Assembly: GCA_964588335.1 (NCBI GenBank)
Contig: CAZPOV010000016.1
Location: 10,472-74,471 of the forward strand
Reading direction: 5' to 3'
From: JAGQZY01 sp964588335
GTDB lineage: Bacteria > Bdellovibrionota > Bdellovibrionia > Bdellovibrionales > JAGQZY01
Length of the DNA: 64,000 nt
Shown here: positions 34,161 to 42,702 of the stretch, one piece after another
How positions within the stretch are numbered: the stretch's first letter is position 1
How the letters are laid out: each line of letters begins with the position of its first letter
Translations under genes and position numbers: made by a program
The notes under the pieces: model-generated
What the model was told of the DNA's origin: nothing
The model's input: the letters and a program-made list of their open reading frames with translations, nothing else
The model's database searches: none

Positions 34161-36719
34161 TCAAATAGGCTCAGAAAAAAGCTGCTGGGTGCTGCGCCCT
34201 AAAAAGCCACGAGTTGCTAAATGGGTGACAAGCAAAGTCACTAAAGTTCCCAACACGATCGTCAGCGCCGGGGTTTTCCAGTCGAAAACCCACAAACTTT
34301 CAAACAATAATGTCGAAAGGTAGTAGCTAACAGCCAAACTTACGGTCGCACCAAGACTCAGGGCGGTGAAACTCAAAAGTCCAAACTGCCAGAAGAACTG
34401 ATTTCTGATAGCCGGGAACGGTGCTCCGAGGGCCTTAAGCAAGCCAACCTCCCACGTCTGCGACGTGGCTTGGTGATTGGCGATCGAATAAATAACGATA
34501 AATCCAGCCAACAAACAAAGAAATGACATGAAGGCTAAGGCCCAAGACATCTGCACCATGATTCCACTGATGCGCTCGACGATGCGAGACACATCCACCA
34601 TTGAGACATTGGGAAGGTTCTGTACTAACCGGTCTTGCAACTGGTGCTTTTTTTCAAGTCCCACGTGAGGCAAAGTGGCGACATAAGTTTTAGGAGCCAT
34701 TTCTAAAACTCCAGGTTGAAACTGCACAAAGAAGTTGGGGCGAAACGACGTCCATCGAATCGATCTTAAGTTGACGATCTTGCCAGTGATTGGAATGCTT
34801 TCGATCTCGAACTCTAAAACATCGCCGATCTGCAACCCCAGGCGTTCCGCAAAACGCTTTTCCACCGAAATCTCTGGCAGAGTCTCACTGCCCTCTTTAT
34901 AGATTCCAGAAAAGGACTCACCGGCGACAAGACTTTCAGCCTCACTCAACTCTCCTCGATAGCTTAAATTGAAGCCTCGATTGCGAAATCGCATCTCTCG
35001 CTCCTCTTCACGAGTGAATTGATCGGAGAGCCCCTGACCTTTATCGAAACCCCTATCATTCACTTTCACCAAACGGGCGCGGATCATAGGTGATATAAAG
35101 TCCACTTCCACATTTTCTTTTTTCAGGGCGGAGTGAAAGTCATCAAGTTGCTCTTCTTGAATATCAAACATAAAAAGACTGGGAAGTTTGGACTGCTGGG
35201 GCTGCTCCAGTTCGGACTGCAACGACTTCTGCAGCTGAGGAATAATATTGAGCAACAAGGCGCCAAGTCCGATGGCAACAAAGCCCGCCAATGTGGTCAG
35301 TCGCTTTCTAGATAAATCGCGCAACGCCCAACGCAGGCTCAATGACTTCCATTTCTTGGCTTTTTCTAAAAATCGAAAAAGCAAAATCGCCCCACCGCCA
35401 AGGAGCAAGCCGGCTGCCAAAAAGATCACCGTGAAAAGGCTACCGATTTTATAGGAATGGGAAAGCCACACCGCCATCCACCAAAACAATGCGAAAAGAG
35501 GCACGCTGGCTAAAACCACCCACAGACTCAATCTTTGATTGGCACTATTGTCAGCAACCAACAGCAAAGAGGGCCGAAGATCTTTGATAGTGGCAAGCAA
35601 GGGGAAACAGATGGCTAAGCTCCCCAAAGTACCGACGGCAATTCCTACCGCCAGCGTCCACGGTGCCAATTGAAATTCGACTTGAAAAGGCAGCAGATCT
35701 TGAGTCAGGGCACCAAGACCAGGGACAATTAAAAACCCCAGAACAATGGCAACCAACGAACTGACAAAACCCAAACAAACAATTTGAATAACGTAATAGC
35801 TGAAAGCCAAGCGGCGACTGGCCCCGAGGCAAAGCAAAGTGGCCATCTGCTTCAGCCGTTTCTGAAAATAGGAGCGAAAAAGAAAAGCCGACCCAACAGC
35901 CGCCAAGAATAATGCCACTAAAGAAGAGAGACCCAAAAAATCATTGAGTCGGGTAATCAGAGCCGTCATCTGTTGGCTGACGTTTTCATGGGTGTAAACT
36001 CGAACCTCAGGAGAGTCCAAGATTTTAAAAATCGTATCACGATACTGATCAAGGGTTTCGCTTTGTCTTCCCGGCAGCTTGTAAATCACCGAATGCCAGG
36101 CAATGGAACCTTTTTTCATCAACCCGGTTTTCTGAAGGTTGACTTTGTTGATGTAGATGCGTGGAGCCATATTGGTCGAGATTCCAGCCGCTGCATCCTC
36201 TTTGATCACATCGTCGACAACAAATTGAGTTTCACCAATATACAGCTTGTCTCCGACTTTCACATTCAATTGCCGCAACAGTTCAGGGTAAATCCAAGCT
36301 CGTGGTTCAGCTTTCAGCTTTTCATGAAGTTTTGGGGTCAAGACCCCTTGGTCGCGCAAAATCACATCGCCATAAAAGGGATAATTGTCTTCAACGGCCT
36401 TTATTTGCACCAGTCTTGAACGTCGCTGGCTGTTGGCAATCATAGAAAACATTTCCACCATGGCTGAGCTTTTATAGTGACCCTCGAAAGCTCCTTCGAC
36501 CACAGCCCGCTCGTCGTCACCTAAAGGGCGACGCGCTGACAGACCGAAGTCTCCGCCAAGCACAGCCTTTGAACGGCCGCGTATGGTGTGATCCAAGGAA
36601 ACCTTGAAGCCATCTAAGGCAACAAAACCGGTCAATCCCATTGATAAGTTCAGAACAAAAAGAAAGGAGAATCGACGATTGTTTAAAAGTTCGCGAAAAA
36701 CATAGCGCAACCATCTCAT
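34161..36719 (-). CDS. ybbP: ABC transporter permease, YbbP-like (FtsX family)
   Basis: The 852-residue protein has the YbbP plan: one N-terminal helix, a periplasmic MacB-like domain, a first block of FtsX helices (about 255-480), a second periplasmic domain and a last set of helices. GGDFGLSARRPL near the start and the FtsX-type end (YSIANHQATSQTWEVGLLKALGAP) are typical. With YbbA it probably forms a mechanotransmission or lipid/lipoprotein-handling ABC complex rather than a classic importer. The ATG at 36719 overlaps the ybbA stop (ATGA), which decides the start. Confidence 0.86.
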   Translation of the reverse strand: MRWLRYVFRELLNNRRFSFLFVLNLSMGLTGFVALDGFKVSLDHTIRGRSKAVLGGDFGLSARRPLGDDERAVVEGAFEGHYKSSAMVEMFSMIANSQRRSRLVQIKAVEDNYPFYGDVILRDQGVLTPKLHEKLKAEPRAWIYPELLRQLNVKVGDKLYIGETQFVVDDVIKEDAAAGISTNMAPRIYINKVNLQKTGLMKKGSIAWHSVIYKLPGRQSETLDQYRDTIFKILDSPEVRVYTHENVSQQMTALITRLNDFLGLSSLVALFLAAVGSAFLFRSYFQKRLKQMATLLCLGASRRLAFSYYVIQIVCLGFVSSLVAIVLGFLIVPGLGALTQDLLPFQVEFQLAPWTLAVGIAVGTLGSLAICFPLLATIKDLRPSLLLVADNSANQRLSLWVVLASVPLFALFWWMAVWLSHSYKIGSLFTVIFLAAGLLLGGGAILLFRFLEKAKKWKSLSLRWALRDLSRKRLTTLAGFVAIGLGALLLNIIPQLQKSLQSELEQPQQSKLPSLFMFDIQEEQLDDFHSALKKENVEVDFISPMIRARLVKVNDRGFDKGQGLSDQFTREEEREMRFRNRGFNLSYRGELSEAESLVAGESFSGIYKEGSETLPEISVEKRFAERLGLQIGDVLEFEIESIPITGKIVNLRSIRWTSFRPNFFVQFQPGVLEMAPKTYVATLPHVGLEKKHQLQDRLVQNLPNVSMVDVSRIVERISGIMVQMSWALAFMSFLCLLAGFIVIYSIANHQATSQTWEVGLLKALGAPFPAIRNQFFWQFGLLSFTALSLGATVSLAVSYYLSTLLFESLWVFDWKTPALTIVLGTLVTLLVTHLATRGFLGRSTQQLFSEPI

Positions 36720-37375
36720 TGCAACTGTCCACCCACCAAATGGATCTGCTTTTGACATCGTTGCGCCAAAGCCTCGTCATGGGTGATTAAAAGCAATGTC
36801 ACACCTTGGTCAGCCACCAATTGAAAGAGAAGGTCCATGACTTTTCGCCCGGTAGCCGTGTCCAAATTTCCGCTGGGTTCATCGGCCAGCAACACTTTCG
36901 GTCGCGTCACTGAGGCTCTTGCAATGGCCACGCGCTGACACTCACCTCCACTCAATTGATGGGGGCGATGGGTCACTCTTTCCCCCAAACCCACAAGCTC
37001 CAGCATTTTGCGGGCTTGATCTTCAGAGTGATCACTCCCCAGAATATCCAAAGGCAAGGCAACATTTTCTAAGGCCGAAAGGTGAGGCATCAAATGAAAC
37101 TGCTGAAAGACAATGCCGATATTTTTTGCTCGAAACATATTGAGCTGCTTTTCAGACAACTGATGAATACCGGTTTTATCAAAAAAAATCTCACCCTCTG
37201 TCACCGTATCGAGACCAGCGAGCAGAGACATCAATGTTGATTTCCCACTTCCCGAAGGACCCACCACCGCAAGACTTTCGTTGCTTGCAACTCGAAAACT
37301 AATACCCTTTAAGGCCTCGATCTGGCGCTGTCCTTGATAAAAACTTTTTTGTAGATTTTTGACATCAATTATCAC
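36716..37375 (-). CDS. ybbA: ABC transporter ATP-binding protein, YbbA/LolD type
   Basis: All ABC motifs are present: Walker A GPSGSGKST, Q-loop FQQFHLMPHL, signature LSGGECQRVAIARA, Walker B LLADEPSGNLD and H-loop ITHD. The size of 219 residues and the partner permease place it in the MacB/LolD/YbbA branch. The start is GTG at 37375, which overlaps the tesA stop (GTGA). It energises the YbbP permease at the inner membrane. The tesA-ybbA-ybbP neighbourhood is widely conserved in proteobacteria, although in E. coli tesA is divergent. Confidence 0.92.
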   Translation of the reverse strand: MIIDVKNLQKSFYQGQRQIEALKGISFRVASNESLAVVGPSGSGKSTLMSLLAGLDTVTEGEIFFDKTGIHQLSEKQLNMFRAKNIGIVFQQFHLMPHLSALENVALPLDILGSDHSEDQARKMLELVGLGERVTHRPHQLSGGECQRVAIARASVTRPKVLLADEPSGNLDTATGRKVMDLLFQLVADQGVTLLLITHDEALAQRCQKQIHLVGGQLQ

Positions 37376-37980
37376 AATTCGTCCTTAATCTGCTGGTAAA
37401 CAGTTTCGGCGATGATCTGGTGACCTTTTTCATTGGGATGAATACCATCAGAAAGGTTGAGTTTGGGGTCGACCGCTACTCCTTTCAATAAGAAAGGAAT
37501 TGAATTTATCTTCTTTTCTTTAACCATATCCGAAAATATTTTTGCAAAACCTTGCCGGTAGGACTCTCCGTAATTTTTAGGCAGCTTCATTCCGGCAATA
37601 TAAACTTTGATACCATTGCTTTTCGCCAAATCGATAGTCTCACTCAAATTTTTCCGAGTCGCCTCAAGAGGAGTGCCTCGTAATCCGTCATTGGCGCCAA
37701 GAGCTAAAATCAACAGGAAGGGCTTTTTCTTCATATGCCAACGTAAACGACTCAAGCCACTGGCTGAAGTCGAACCACTGGAACCAGCATTCACAACAAC
37801 GGTGTTAGGGTACTGCTTTTGAATCTTGTTTTGCAATTGCGCCGGAAAAGCCTCAGATTTCTCAACTCCATAGCCAGCGGTTAGCGAATCACCAAGAATA
37901 AGGATGCGCCTCTCACCCGCCTCCTCAGCATGCGGCACAATGAACAAACTCAATACAAACATCAGACTTAGATTCAACAT
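37372..37980 (-). CDS. tesA: periplasmic SGNH esterase/lysophospholipase, TesA-like
   Basis: The SGNH blocks are ILGDSLTAGYG (block I, nucleophile Ser), ASGLSRLRWH (block II region), LALGANDGLRG (block III, Asn) and DGIHPNEKGH (block V, Asp-His). TesA hydrolyses acyl esters and thioesters in the periplasm. The signal peptide MLNLSLMFVLSLFIVPHA supports the ATG at 37980; a GTG two codons earlier and a longer frame to 38043 exist. It starts the overlapping tesA-ybbA-ybbP unit, so lipid or acyl-ester processing linked to YbbAP is a reasonable inference. Confidence 0.88.
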   Translation of the reverse strand: MLNLSLMFVLSLFIVPHAEEAGERRILILGDSLTAGYGVEKSEAFPAQLQNKIQKQYPNTVVVNAGSSGSTSASGLSRLRWHMKKKPFLLILALGANDGLRGTPLEATRKNLSETIDLAKSNGIKVYIAGMKLPKNYGESYRQGFAKIFSDMVKEKKINSIPFLLKGVAVDPKLNLSDGIHPNEKGHQIIAETVYQQIKDEL

Positions 37981-38102
37981 CGCCACACAGTCTAACTGCT
38001 TGTCTGCAAAAGGTCCACTGGCCTCACTCCTAGCCTGCCGCAACAGAAACTTAACATGGTGTTTGTTAGTAAAACTGGTAAACTTGCCCGAGGGAGAATT
38101 CT

Positions 38103-38969
38103 ATGGACCATTCAGTAAAAAGAGTTTTGCAAGCCAAGAAAACCAGCCTTGATGAGACGTTTGTTGTCCACCGAAGTCTTCCCCAAGCCGGTCTGCGGAT
38201 GGTGGGCCCCTTTATTTTTTGGGACCACATGGGTCCGGCTGAGATCACATCCAAAAACAATCTCACCGTGCGTGCCCATCCCCACATTGGACTCTCTACA
38301 ATCACCTATCTATTTTCTGGTGAAATCGTTCATCGCGACTCACTTAACAACGAACGTGTCATTCGCCCCGGCGAGGTCAATTGGATGACAGCCGGATCAG
38401 GCATCGTTCATAGTGAGCGGTCACCCAAGGATCTTCAAGCTCACACTCTCGAGGGATTACAAGTTTGGGTGGCCCTGCCGGTGGAATCGGAAGATGTGGC
38501 ACCGAGCTTTGTTCATCAAAAAGAAACCGACCTTCCACTCATTGAACATCAGGGCTGTCAGTTCAGATTGATTGCTGGCCGCGCCCTGGACAAATTGTCG
38601 CCGCTTCCGGTCTACTCTCCACTTTTTTACCTGCGAGGCGAGGCCGAAGGGCCCACCGACGTGAGTTTCCCTATTGGCGATGATGAAGAGGGCGCCTTGT
38701 ACATTGTTGATGGCGAATTGGAAGTGGGTGATACCCGTTACAAAAAATTTGATATGGTGGTTTTTAATAAAGGAATGGATCTACAGTTTCGATGCCCATC
38801 GGCCTGTACATTTATGATTCTTGGCGGCCAACCGTTTCCAGAGGGCCGTCATATTTGGTGGAATTTTGTCAGTCACGATGCCAGTAAAATCGAAGTCGCC
38901 AAAAAACGTTGGCAACAGGGCGAGTTTGATCCTGTCATCAACGAAGACGAATTCATCGAAATTCCCTAA
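38103..38969 (+). CDS. pirin family protein
   Basis: The 288-residue protein has the bicupin fold of pirin. The N-terminal metal ligands are in VRAHPHIGLSTITYLFSGEIVHRDS, and the segment VNWMTAGSGIVHSER completes the site. The C-terminal cupin has GGQPFPE and WWNFVS. Bacterial pirins are iron proteins, some with quercetin dioxygenase activity; the native role is unknown. GAGGGAG before the ATG is a good ribosome binding site. It is monocistronic and divergent from tesA, with a convergent neighbour 5 bases after its stop. Confidence 0.9.
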   Translation: MDHSVKRVLQAKKTSLDETFVVHRSLPQAGLRMVGPFIFWDHMGPAEITSKNNLTVRAHPHIGLSTITYLFSGEIVHRDSLNNERVIRPGEVNWMTAGSGIVHSERSPKDLQAHTLEGLQVWVALPVESEDVAPSFVHQKETDLPLIEHQGCQFRLIAGRALDKLSPLPVYSPLFYLRGEAEGPTDVSFPIGDDEEGALYIVDGELEVGDTRYKKFDMVVFNKGMDLQFRCPSACTFMILGGQPFPEGRHIWWNFVSHDASKIEVAKKRWQQGEFDPVINEDEFIEIP

Positions 38970-38974
38970 CTGGC

Positions 38975-39658
38975 TTATGGAACCGAGACCACACGCTCAA
39001 GAATAAAAAGTTCGGTTTCGCCGGAAAACACATTGGGTGCGGTTCCAATCTTTAAATCTTCATCCAAAAACAAAAGTGTTAAATCACTTTCGGCATTGAT
39101 CGGACCCTTGGGAAAAGGCTGAGCGGCCACAGGCTGAAACTCTTGTAGTGTTCCAGACAAGATATCCTGAGCCATTAAACCTAAAAACTCCCCACTGATC
39201 AGACCTTGAGGTCGAGAAAAAGCTTTGAGAATTTTCGTATTCTGGGTGTTGTCTTGAACACGGCCGCGCGCTTCCAGAGCAAAGGTCACTTTTTGGCCAT
39301 TCCCTAAAGTGCGCTCTCCAAAATTAACAGCTCGCCCTTCAGCAGAAACAAATTGAAAGATTTTTTCAAGGTTTCGCGGCGGCGCCCCCTGTGGAGAATT
39401 GTCGGCCTCATCAGACCAAATCTGACGCCAGCTTCCAGGAGCGTGTTGAACCCAATCCTGTTCCGTGACCAGAGGCTGATTCGCAGTTAATTGAGTGATC
39501 AATCCATCGAGTTCGGCCCGCACCTGTTTTTGGTTTTGAACCTCATTGGTGTTGGCTTTGGCCACCATCGTGATCTCTTGTTTTAAAACTTCGATCGAGG
39601 CTGAAAATCCCCAGCTTGAAGACAATAGAAAAATAGCAATGACGATTATTTGTTTCAC
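38975..39658 (-). CDS. exported PAP/fibrillin-like protein
   Basis: The start is GTG at 39658, shown by GGGGGA 4 bases upstream and the signal peptide VKQIIVIAIFLLSSSWGFSA. The 227-residue product has the order of the plastid lipid-associated (PAP/fibrillin) fold: an N-terminal helix, LDGLITQLTANQP, a SWRQIW strand, IFQFVSAEGRAVNF and the ending LTLLFLDEDLKIGTAPN...ETELFILERV. The last segment matches the family hallmark of a YLDxDLRI strand followed by FVLxR. Fibrillins bind lipids in plastids and cyanobacteria. An exported bacterial form would handle lipids at the envelope. I rate this as a motif-based guess. Confidence 0.55.
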   Translation of the reverse strand: MKQIIVIAIFLLSSSWGFSASIEVLKQEITMVAKANTNEVQNQKQVRAELDGLITQLTANQPLVTEQDWVQHAPGSWRQIWSDEADNSPQGAPPRNLEKIFQFVSAEGRAVNFGERTLGNGQKVTFALEARGRVQDNTQNTKILKAFSRPQGLISGEFLGLMAQDILSGTLQEFQPVAAQPFPKGPINAESDLTLLFLDEDLKIGTAPNVFSGETELFILERVVSVP

Positions 39659-39790
39659 GCATCCCCCTTTATTAAGTGTCTTCATTCTTAATAAAGGTCT
39701 TATACTTGGCAAGTTTAGATTCTTACACAGCGAGCTGGTCAGCGCTCATCGGCCACAACAAAAGTTATGTTACTGCTGCGGGATATTAAA

Positions 39791-40993
39791 TTAGCTCATG
39801 CCGAACTGATAGTATCCCTTCTTAGGAACTACAATAGTGAGCACCCCATCTTTATAGGTCTTCACGGCCTTTTCATATTCGGCGGGTTTTTCCATTTTGA
39901 ACTCTTGGCGAATGGTCTGCGCAATGTTGGAGCCAATCTTTTCATTGTCACGCTCAAACTCTTGCTCATGCTCGCGGGTGGCGTGCAAAGACACTTTGTT
40001 GGGCTGAATATGGACACGGACGTTGTCCATTTCGTGCTCAGGGATGTGGGCCGTTATTTCGTAAAAGGCCTCTCCCTCTTTCATATCAGCGCCAAAATCC
40101 ACCAAGGAATAGAACGGATCTTGTTTGCGATCCTCATAAAAATGGGCCGTTGAAATAAAATCCCGCTTCAGTTTAAACATCTCTTCGGCTAACCGATTCT
40201 CTTGGTTTTCGAAGCTGGCAGAATTGAACTTTTCATTGTCTTGATATTTTTTTGTGTACTCATTGCGCTGCTGGGCAATTTGCTTTTGAAAGAACTCTTC
40301 ATCTTTATCAAGCTTCTCATGGTAAAAATTGTGTTGTCTTTTCTTAACGCCTTCGAACTTGTCTTGATGACGTCTTAAGGTTTGCTGGTGCTCTTCCACC
40401 TGCTGACGCTCAGTCTTCTGGTATTTGTGTCGCCGGTCTCTGATTTTTTCTTGCCCGGCTTGTTCGATCTCCTGAACCTCATTGTTATGAGCCTTCTGCA
40501 TTGACTGTTCGCGCTCTTGCAGCTGGGCTTGCTTTTGCTGGAGACGGAAACGCGACTCTTGATCCATTTCCTCCAGTTGCTTGGCTGTCATTTGCTTTTT
40601 TTGCATAGTGGCTTCGCGGGCTTGCTCACGCACGGCAATCTGACGTTCTTTTTCGATTTGCGCCTGCTGTCGCAAGCGGGCGTTCTCACGCGCCTTCTCA
40701 GCGGCCGCCTGCTGATAATCTTTTTGCGCTTGCAGTTGTTGTTTATCCAATCGGGCTTGGTGACTTAAACGTTCCTGCTGCACAAAGGTGTCGTTTTTCT
40801 GTTTAAGTGATTCCAACTGGTTCTTTTGATTATGCTGAACTTCTTGCTTTTCATTTTGATGACGACTGCGCAACTCCGACATCGCTTGTTTGTGGCGGTC
40901 TTTTTTGCTTCGCACTTGGCGCTGTTGCGCCCGATCCAGCATTTCCAGTTGCTGGCGATGATTGGCTTTTTTAATATTATATTCTGAAGCCAC
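39791..40993 (-). CDS. long coiled-coil protein with C-terminal Hsp20 (alpha-crystallin) domain
   Basis: Residues about 10-280 are almost entirely Gln, Glu, Lys and Arg and should form a long coiled coil. Residues about 308-392 form an alpha-crystallin domain, with YEITAHIPEHEMDNVRVHIQPNKVSLHA and the closing VKTYKDGVLTIVVPKK, as in small heat-shock proteins. The usual sHSP has a short disordered N-terminus, so the coiled coil is a replacement of about 280 residues. It might form filaments or a scaffold with holdase ends. The start is GTG at 40993 with GGAAGGG upstream. It stands alone between exported-protein genes. Confidence 0.8.
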   Translation of the reverse strand: MASEYNIKKANHRQQLEMLDRAQQRQVRSKKDRHKQAMSELRSRHQNEKQEVQHNQKNQLESLKQKNDTFVQQERLSHQARLDKQQLQAQKDYQQAAAEKARENARLRQQAQIEKERQIAVREQAREATMQKKQMTAKQLEEMDQESRFRLQQKQAQLQEREQSMQKAHNNEVQEIEQAGQEKIRDRRHKYQKTERQQVEEHQQTLRRHQDKFEGVKKRQHNFYHEKLDKDEEFFQKQIAQQRNEYTKKYQDNEKFNSASFENQENRLAEEMFKLKRDFISTAHFYEDRKQDPFYSLVDFGADMKEGEAFYEITAHIPEHEMDNVRVHIQPNKVSLHATREHEQEFERDNEKIGSNIAQTIRQEFKMEKPAEYEKAVKTYKDGVLTIVVPKKGYYQFGMS

Positions 40994-41084
40994 CGATCAA
41001 CCCTTCCTAGGTTTTGTCTGCAATCCTTCATGGATTTACAGGTCCTCGACATTTAGAATAACACGGGAAAGGCGTTTGCGGCGG

Positions 41085-41366
41085 CTAAGGCCCTTCAATT
41101 TCGGCCTTTAGTGTGTCGGCCGTGACTGGTCTTTTGCACAGAGGTTTGAACATTCCATAGGAACGCTTCCAACACATCCAATGATCGACCAACTCGATGC
41201 GCTCATCGCGGCTCAAATGGTGATATTCGGGATACTGAAGCCAGTCCAAAGTTGAGTAAACCGTGCGCTCTTTCTGAGTCTTTTCGTTGATGATTTTCAA
41301 TTCGAAAACACGATACTCAGCGAACAGGGCCTGAGGAATAAATAGCAATAGCATCCACCACTTCAT
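41085..41366 (-). CDS. small exported protein of unknown function
   Basis: The 93-residue product has a short signal peptide (MKWWMLLLFIPQALFA) and the mature text EYRVFELKIINEKTQKERTV, STLDWLQYPEYHHLS and WMCWKRS...CKRP with two cysteines. From memory, short proteins of this kind recur in Bdellovibrio genomes without a known function, but I cannot verify that. The two cysteines may pair. No operon partner is evident; the next gene lies 91 bases away. Confidence 0.6.
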   Translation of the reverse strand: MKWWMLLLFIPQALFAEYRVFELKIINEKTQKERTVYSTLDWLQYPEYHHLSRDERIELVDHWMCWKRSYGMFKPLCKRPVTADTLKAEIEGP

Positions 41367-41569
41367 GCCGTCTCTATCGGCAGAAATGTCCCTTCAATTG
41401 AGAGATCGGGAGGAAATCTCGCCCCCCCGGTTCCTCCCATTTTTTTGACAGATGACTGTTTATTTTCGCCGTGCTTAGGCACCCTGTTCTCAGCTCTAAA
41501 CAGTTGCGGCAGGGCCGGCATAATCGCTGCAATAACTTAAAGTCTACGCCTTAAGTGCCCGGAGTTATT

Positions 41570-42190
41570 ATGAAAAAGAGCAATCGTTTGTTTTTAATTG
41601 TGATCAGTTTTTTCTCGCTGCTTGTGGTTTCGGTGTCCGATGCCGAGGTCAATGGTCGCCGTTTCGGCGACACCGAGTTAAGACGACACTACGATCAGAT
41701 TTGTCTGACTTTGCGGTTTTATGCCGAACATGGCCAACGCTTCCGATTCTCCCGAAGCCAGTCCATGAACCGCGGCACCGCCCAATCTCTTCTTGATCGT
41801 ATGCTTTGCGAAGAGAATGGAGTTTTTAGCAGCCACACCCTCCTAGAAAATGGCATGGGATACCCCCATTGCTCGAGCAGCAACAATCAACTTAGAGACT
41901 ATTGCGATGACAACATTGGTCCCTCCGGTTTTCGCGAAAGCCGCCCCTACACTCTGCCTGACGTCTCCGATTCAGATCTCACTGCCATTGGCGATATGCT
42001 CAAGGAGTATGCTGAGAACTATCGAAGAGGTGGAATTTTTGATGAGTCCGAAGCCGCAAGTCAATTCCGTGATTTTGGGTTTGGCAACACATTCAACGGC
42101 CTAACCGTGGGTGAACCCCAATCGCCAGCGCCCGCTCCAGAGACCGAAGAGGACACTGAAGAGGGTGAAGAAGCTTTCATTGGAATGTAA
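41570..42190 (+). CDS. exported protein of unknown function with acidic tail
   Basis: GGAG at 41561-41564 and the signal peptide MKKSNRLFLIVISFFSLLVVSVSDA support the ATG at 41570; an earlier codon at 41555 is less likely. The 206-residue product has a cysteine-containing core (QICLTLRFYAEHG, RMLCEENG, YPHCSSS, DYCDDN), so two disulfides are possible. It ends in a Pro/Glu-rich tail (APETEEDTEEGEEAFIG). A TTGACA at 41445-41450 may be a -35, but no good -10 follows. The stop stands 2 bases from the stop of the convergent neighbour. No family is recognised. Confidence 0.65.
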   Translation: MKKSNRLFLIVISFFSLLVVSVSDAEVNGRRFGDTELRRHYDQICLTLRFYAEHGQRFRFSRSQSMNRGTAQSLLDRMLCEENGVFSSHTLLENGMGYPHCSSSNNQLRDYCDDNIGPSGFRESRPYTLPDVSDSDLTAIGDMLKEYAENYRRGGIFDESEAASQFRDFGFGNTFNGLTVGEPQSPAPAPETEEDTEEGEEAFIGM

Positions 42191-42192
42191 TA

Positions 42193-42510
42193 TTAATGAC
42201 GGATTTTAACTTTGTTGAGCATGGAATTTTCAACAATTTTAAAATAAGCGCGGATCAGCAGAGAATGCTCATCTTTTCTTAAAGTTTTTAAGAAATCTCT
42301 TTTCTCGGAATAATTCCGAAGGCTAATGAACTCGTAAAGAACCTCTTGGATCTTTTTTAGTTTTTCGATGTCGTGCTCATCCTTATGGCGATTTTTATCG
42401 TTAAGGGCGGCGACGATTTCAGACTTTTCAAAGAGGAGATGGACCCCCTTTGCGGACTGTAAGATCAAGTTATCCATCTGCTCTAAGCACTCGTACGTCA
42501 AGTCTACCAC
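42193..42510 (-). CDS. small cytoplasmic helical protein of unknown function
   Basis: The 105-residue product is helical and charged (LILQSAKGVHLLFEKSEIVAAL, then HDIEKLKKIQEVLYEFISLR) with no signal peptide. AAGGAGG precedes the GTG start by 6 bases, which is strong support for a real gene. No domain is recognised. It is convergent with the acidic-tail exported protein and divergent from the duplicated-domain protein at 42703. Confidence 0.62.
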   Translation of the reverse strand: MVDLTYECLEQMDNLILQSAKGVHLLFEKSEIVAALNDKNRHKDEHDIEKLKKIQEVLYEFISLRNYSEKRDFLKTLRKDEHSLLIRAYFKIVENSMLNKVKIRH

Positions 42511-42702
42511 TTTCGCCTCCTTGCGATCGGGTCATCCCTGAAATTGAATTTGGGTTAATATCATTTTGAGACATTATTCACTTGGCTTGCAAGTCCATTT
42601 CTTGAGACAGTTGTGAGTATTTTTGAAATCAGCAATGACTCACTTTGACATTATCCGTCATGGCCATAGCCTTGGGCCTGATAAAGCGGGTATCATTGAA
42701 GG

